Source: an uncultured Granulosicoccaceae bacterium
Lineage (GTDB): Bacteria > Pseudomonadota > Gammaproteobacteria > Granulosicoccales > Granulosicoccaceae
Direction of reading: 5' to 3'
Length of the DNA: 52,781 nucleotides
NCBI GenBank assembly: GCA_938045275.1
Contig: CALIMV010000187.1
Coordinates: 1 to 52,781 of the forward strand
Shown one piece after another: positions 49,108-52,781 of the stretch (its first letter is position 1; the number at the start of each line of letters is the position of its first letter). The position numbers and the translations under genes are program-made. Below the pieces are notes generated by a model. That model worked only from the letters and a program-made list of their open reading frames with translations. It made no database searches and was not told where the DNA came from.

Positions 49108-49479
49108 CTATTCGATATATTCGAACATGTCTTCCATGTTTCCATAAAGAATAACGGTGTTATCATCCACGCGCACCATTCGTCCATAGTGGGTAGACGT
49201 GTTCACCTCAAAGGTTTCTGCAGTCATTTCACGTCCCAGGTAGTCACTGATCTCATCCATCTTGAAAACCAGTTGACCTTCACCGTCTATACGGATCGTT
49301 GCTGGGTTGTATGTGATGGTTACCGCCGGGTCAGTATCCATGAATTCGGCTATCGCACGAGCTTCAACCGAATCGTTCATTGTGACACCGCATTGGTATG
49401 AAATTGTCTGATCGAACTTGATATCTTTCATTGATTTAAAGATATTCTTCCGAGACGCATCACGCGCTATTTGTGACAT
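49108..49479 (-). CDS. prmD: MmoB/DmpM-family monooxygenase coupling (effector) protein
   Basis: CGVTMNDSVEARAIAEFMDTDPAVTITYNPATIRIDGEGQLVFKMDEISDYLGREMTAETFEV. Confidence 0.93.
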   Translation of the reverse strand: MSQIARDASRKNIFKSMKDIKFDQTISYQCGVTMNDSVEARAIAEFMDTDPAVTITYNPATIRIDGEGQLVFKMDEISDYLGREMTAETFEVNTSTHYGRMVRVDDNTVILYGNMEDMFEYIE

Positions 49480-49497
49480 GGTTGTTACTCCTGTTGA

Positions 49498-50571
49498 TTA
49501 GCGGCTAAGACCAAGTTCAGAAAAAATCTGGTCAACTCGTTCGTTGGAAATTGCTTTCACATCCTGATATGACACGGGCTTGGAATGTGATTGAGACCAG
49601 ATTGGTTGTAGAGCGTTTGCAGCTTTTTCAGCCAGGTCACCGTGCTTTTTTATCCAAGACTGGAACAATTTTTTATTGCTCGCGCTGTGTTCTTTATCGT
49701 TGCCCAGCAAATAAATAAGATCAATGGTATTCGCCAGATTACGTTCATAGTCGGCCTCAGCAGCGGAGATCACTGATGGCGTAATGAAATCGTTATTAGC
49801 CGCAGCAACCTGCATGAGAAAACCGGAGCGAAACAGTTCTCCAACTAATGGCTCGAAGATGAGATTTACCGCAAAATATTGTTCCAGATAATCTTCAGCA
49901 CCCATAATCGTCTCAACCGATTCGCGGACACCTTGCCAGATGGGGTCTTCAAGCCATGCTTTTTTTCCGAGCTCATCATCCCATTCATCTATGTCCATGC
50001 CAATTTCGGCAAGGTATAGCGTAATGTCTTGAGCCAACCTCAATTTGTAAGATGAGTTAGTTAACGTGGCATTGTTTATCATCTGTGTAAAGCCGTATCG
50101 CTGAGCCTGCATCAGAGAAGTTCCCAAGCCGAACTCTGCATGTTTCCAGGCACCCAAATGCGTTTGCAAAATTCGACACCAGGATTTATCAAAAGCCTTG
50201 TGCGCGCCGGCCTGCCTCGCATTGGCAATAACCCCCTGAACCATCGTTACAATTTTTGATTGGCGTTGGTAGTGAGTTCTCTCCCATTCCTGGTCCGGTG
50301 CACGGAACTCATGCCAGTTACTGCTTTTAGCTGCAGTGAACTCTTTTTGATAAGCACCGCCACCTTTGCCTATACCGTCTTCAAAACCGATGATCCAGTC
50401 TTGGATTAAGTAGCGGTCAGGATCTGGTTGCACGTCTACCGTGACATCCTCGTAGTGAGTCGCACGTTTACCGCGCGGCTCATAGTAGTTGTATTTTCGG
50501 CTGCCGGAACCGACAAAGGTAGCCGAGCCTGCTGCACCAGAACTTGTTGTTGTCTCCATAATAGCCTCCAC
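49498..50571 (-). CDS. prmC: Soluble di-iron monooxygenase hydroxylase small (beta) subunit
   Basis: VDVQPDPDRYLIQDWIIGFEDGIGKGGGAYQKEFTAAKSSNWHEFRAPDQEWERTHYQRQSKIV. Confidence 0.93.
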   Translation of the reverse strand: MEAIMETTTSSGAAGSATFVGSGSRKYNYYEPRGKRATHYEDVTVDVQPDPDRYLIQDWIIGFEDGIGKGGGAYQKEFTAAKSSNWHEFRAPDQEWERTHYQRQSKIVTMVQGVIANARQAGAHKAFDKSWCRILQTHLGAWKHAEFGLGTSLMQAQRYGFTQMINNATLTNSSYKLRLAQDITLYLAEIGMDIDEWDDELGKKAWLEDPIWQGVRESVETIMGAEDYLEQYFAVNLIFEPLVGELFRSGFLMQVAAANNDFITPSVISAAEADYERNLANTIDLIYLLGNDKEHSASNKKLFQSWIKKHGDLAEKAANALQPIWSQSHSKPVSYQDVKAISNERVDQIFSELGLSR

Positions 50572-50596
50572 TGGTAATTGTTATTGATAGTTGCGA

Positions 50597-51658
50597 TTAG
50601 TGAACCGACGACGAGCCGGATGTCGGTGTAAATTTATCTATGAAAATTCGTTCCGTTTCAAAATCGTTCATGAACAAAACAGGTGTTAACGCATCGATCA
50701 TCGGTGGTGGTCCACAGGCATACACATCACCTTCGCCATTGAGATCCATGGCCTTTATCCGACGTTCAACACACTCGTGAACGAATCCCCGCTCCCCGCT
50801 CCATGTTGAATCATCATCCTCATGGCTAAGAACTGGAATAAATTCAACCGTTGGATACTGTTTGACTAAATCGGTGAGCTCTTCGAGCTTAAACAGGTCA
50901 TCCTGAGTGCGTGCACCGTAAAAGAAGAGCACTGCGCGTTCCTCACCACTGGCAAGTTGGTCGTTTAATATCGACCATATTGGTGACATACCAGAGCCCG
51001 CACCAACCAGAATCACCAAGCCTTGCCGATCTTCGCGTCGGAAGCACATACCGTATGGCCCAGTGATACTGACAGTGGCACCTTTTTTTATGCCACCATC
51101 ATCGAGTTCACCGGAGAATTGTCCATCCGGGTATTTTTTAATGATGAAAGAAAGTTTTTGGGCTTCATTTGGCGAATTCGCCATGGAAAACGACCGAGTG
51201 ATCGACTCACCGGTTGACGTTGATACCGTGATATCCACGTATTGTCCTGCCCAGAATTTTAATGGCGTATCAATTTCAATCTCTACGCCACGTATGTCAT
51301 GAGTCAGTGCTGTGAAGTCTACGATACGACCACTGAATTCCTTTACTGGAATAGCTTTAGATAAAATCTCTTCGTCAAAATTAAGCAACTCAATTTCTAC
51401 ATCGCTGTACGCCAAAGCGCAACACATCAGGATATGCCCGCTATCACGTTCAAATTCACTCAGCGCAAAAGTCGAGTGTTTCAGTAACTCTGTTTCGCCA
51501 TCAAGCTGTATGCACTTGCACGCAGAGCACTGTCCCTCCTTGCAACCATGCGGTAAAGCAATTCCCTGTCGAAAAGCCGCATCAAGAATTGTTTCATCTT
51601 CATGAACTTCAAACTCGATTCCCACTGGCTCTAATCGAACATTATATGTTTCAACCAT
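50597..51658 (-). CDS. prmB: Monooxygenase reductase, [2Fe-2S] ferredoxin plus FAD/NAD(P)H domains
   Basis: GCKEGQCSACKCIQLDGETELL; TRSFSMANSPNE; VLVGAGSGMSPIWSIL; start at MVETYNV (track ORF begins at 51727). Confidence 0.93.
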   Translation of the reverse strand: MVETYNVRLEPVGIEFEVHEDETILDAAFRQGIALPHGCKEGQCSACKCIQLDGETELLKHSTFALSEFERDSGHILMCCALAYSDVEIELLNFDEEILSKAIPVKEFSGRIVDFTALTHDIRGVEIEIDTPLKFWAGQYVDITVSTSTGESITRSFSMANSPNEAQKLSFIIKKYPDGQFSGELDDGGIKKGATVSITGPYGMCFRREDRQGLVILVGAGSGMSPIWSILNDQLASGEERAVLFFYGARTQDDLFKLEELTDLVKQYPTVEFIPVLSHEDDDSTWSGERGFVHECVERRIKAMDLNGEGDVYACGPPPMIDALTPVLFMNDFETERIFIDKFTPTSGSSSVH

Positions 51659-51711
51659 ACCTAAGAACTCTTGAATTCGAACGACCGATTGTCTTTGCAG
51701 CATGTTAGTCA

Positions 51712-51737
51712 TGTAGGGGCTTAACATTGCCCCTACA
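51712..51737. promoter_or_regulatory. Intercistronic GC-rich hairpin between hydroxylase alpha and reductase genes
   Basis: tgtaggggc (51712-51720) and gcccctaca (51729-51737), perfect 9-bp stem, 8-nt loop. Confidence 0.8.
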
Positions 51738-51778
51738 CGCCGCTTGCTTGCTATCTTTGCATTGCTTTAATTACACGG

Positions 51779-52781
51779 TTATCTACACGGATTGATTGTG
51801 AATCCTGCTCGGTAATCGGCTAAATGAGCTTCACGATCGGCATCATTCATACCACGCAGGGCATTGAGTGGCGACCCCAATGTGTGGCCACGTACATGAT
51901 CAAGTGTCCACATCTCTTTATCGTCGAAACGAAGATGAGGTTGTGGCACCAAGGTTTTGCCATCTTCACGCACAAAGTTTAAATCGGTGATCGCGTCAGC
52001 GAGATCCCATCCGTCGTACAGCGTTTCCCATTCACGCTTACCGGAGAATTTACCCATGGCCGGAGTCGGACGACCCTGATACTCATCAGCAAAAGCTTCG
52101 ACTGCAGTCCAGCGATCTAATTCGTGCGCGAAGGTGTGTAGCTTCCCGTCGAGCTCATCAACGACCATATCTTCTCGAATAAGACATGGGACAAGACAGG
52201 ACCAGCAGCGATGTGGGTACACATAGCCAACTTCTTCGTTGAACGTGATGACCTTCTGACCCGGCACACTGAGTTTCTCATACCACTTCCAGAATTCACC
52301 GAACTCGGCATACCAACCTGGGTATTTATGCTCGAACCATTCAAAATCTTTTTCAGTCTGAGCTTCAATTCGCCAGAAATTTACAGGCCAGCCAACAGCG
52401 AAAAATTGGGCGACTTTGTGTACGTAGTTCTTCTCTACTATTCGCTTCCAGGCTTCCTGAACATCATCGTGATGAATTTTTACACCGTACTTCTCAAGTG
52501 GTAGCATATAAGTGCGATAGTAATCTTCAAAAATCCAGCGGTGCCACATTTCAGCATAAGACTCTTTTTCCTTGTCTCTATTAGTCGTGCCATACTCAAT
52601 AAAGGTACCAATTGCGGCATCTACGATGGCATGGTTTTGCCAAAACGCATAACGAATATCACGTTCAAGCAGCAAATGATTCTCTGGCTCCTTCAGTGCG
52701 GCCATAAGCAGCGAATGGCCATTACCGATATGACGACTTTCATCAGACTGTACTGATAAAAATACGGTTGGTAGAGCGTAA
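51779..52781 (-). CDS. prmA: Soluble di-iron monooxygenase hydroxylase large (alpha) subunit, N-terminus cut by window edge
   Basis: Frame is open past the track ORF's Met: ...FLSVQSDESRHIGNGHSLLMAALKEPENHLLLERDIRYAFWQNHAIVD, containing the second ExxH di-iron motif (ESRH). Confidence 0.93.
   Translation of the reverse strand, partial: YALPTVFLSVQSDESRHIGNGHSLLMAALKEPENHLLLERDIRYAFWQNHAIVDAAIGTFIEYGTTNRDKEKESYAEMWHRWIFEDYYRTYMLPLEKYGVKIHHDDVQEAWKRIVEKNYVHKVAQFFAVGWPVNFWRIEAQTEKDFEWFEHKYPGWYAEFGEFWKWYEKLSVPGQKVITFNEEVGYVYPHRCWSCLVPCLIREDMVVDELDGKLHTFAHELDRWTAVEAFADEYQGRPTPAMGKFSGKREWETLYDGWDLADAITDLNFVREDGKTLVPQPHLRFDDKEMWTLDHVRGHTLGSPLNALRGMNDADREAHLADYRAGFTINPCR

Noticed and set aside
1-52781. 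tRNA, rRNA, CRISPR arrays, prophage or defence systems
   Set aside because: Looked for tRNA TpsiC-like motifs, regularly spaced repeats, integrases/transposases and phage/defence proteins; none seen.

Overview
The window (52.8 kb, no rRNA, tRNA, CRISPR or phage genes seen) looks like accessory, catabolism- and transport-rich chromosome from a proteobacterium; the taxonomic guess is weak. Left to right: a truncated secreted protein; a polar amino-acid ABC importer; a paired ABC exporter; a GH5/FnIII glycoside hydrolase with an esterase lipoprotein; a peptide ABC importer; a 2OG-Fe(II) oxygenase next to a decayed PhyH pseudogene; AhpD-like, GST, M29-like and D-aminoacylase genes; a TAXI-TRAP transporter. 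Next is a complete ebo-type cluster (eboD-A-B-idi / eboF / eboE-C) with a type I isopentenyl-diphosphate isomerase inside the operon, followed by a 189-bp MITE-like inverted-repeat element and a DctPQM TRAP system. A Tat-exported xanthine-dehydrogenase/aldehyde-oxidoreductase trio comes after that. The right end is a BLUF photoreceptor gene and a propane-monooxygenase-type (prm/mim) soluble di-iron monooxygenase operon with dedicated GroEL, DUF59 and amidohydrolase genes, running off the window. The most promising observations are the idi-containing ebo cluster with its non-canonical EboF phosphatase-fold protein, the MITE, the PhyH pseudogene, the intercistronic hairpins, and the BLUF gene directly behind the monooxygenase operon. 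All family calls come from reading the translated sequences; no database search was run.
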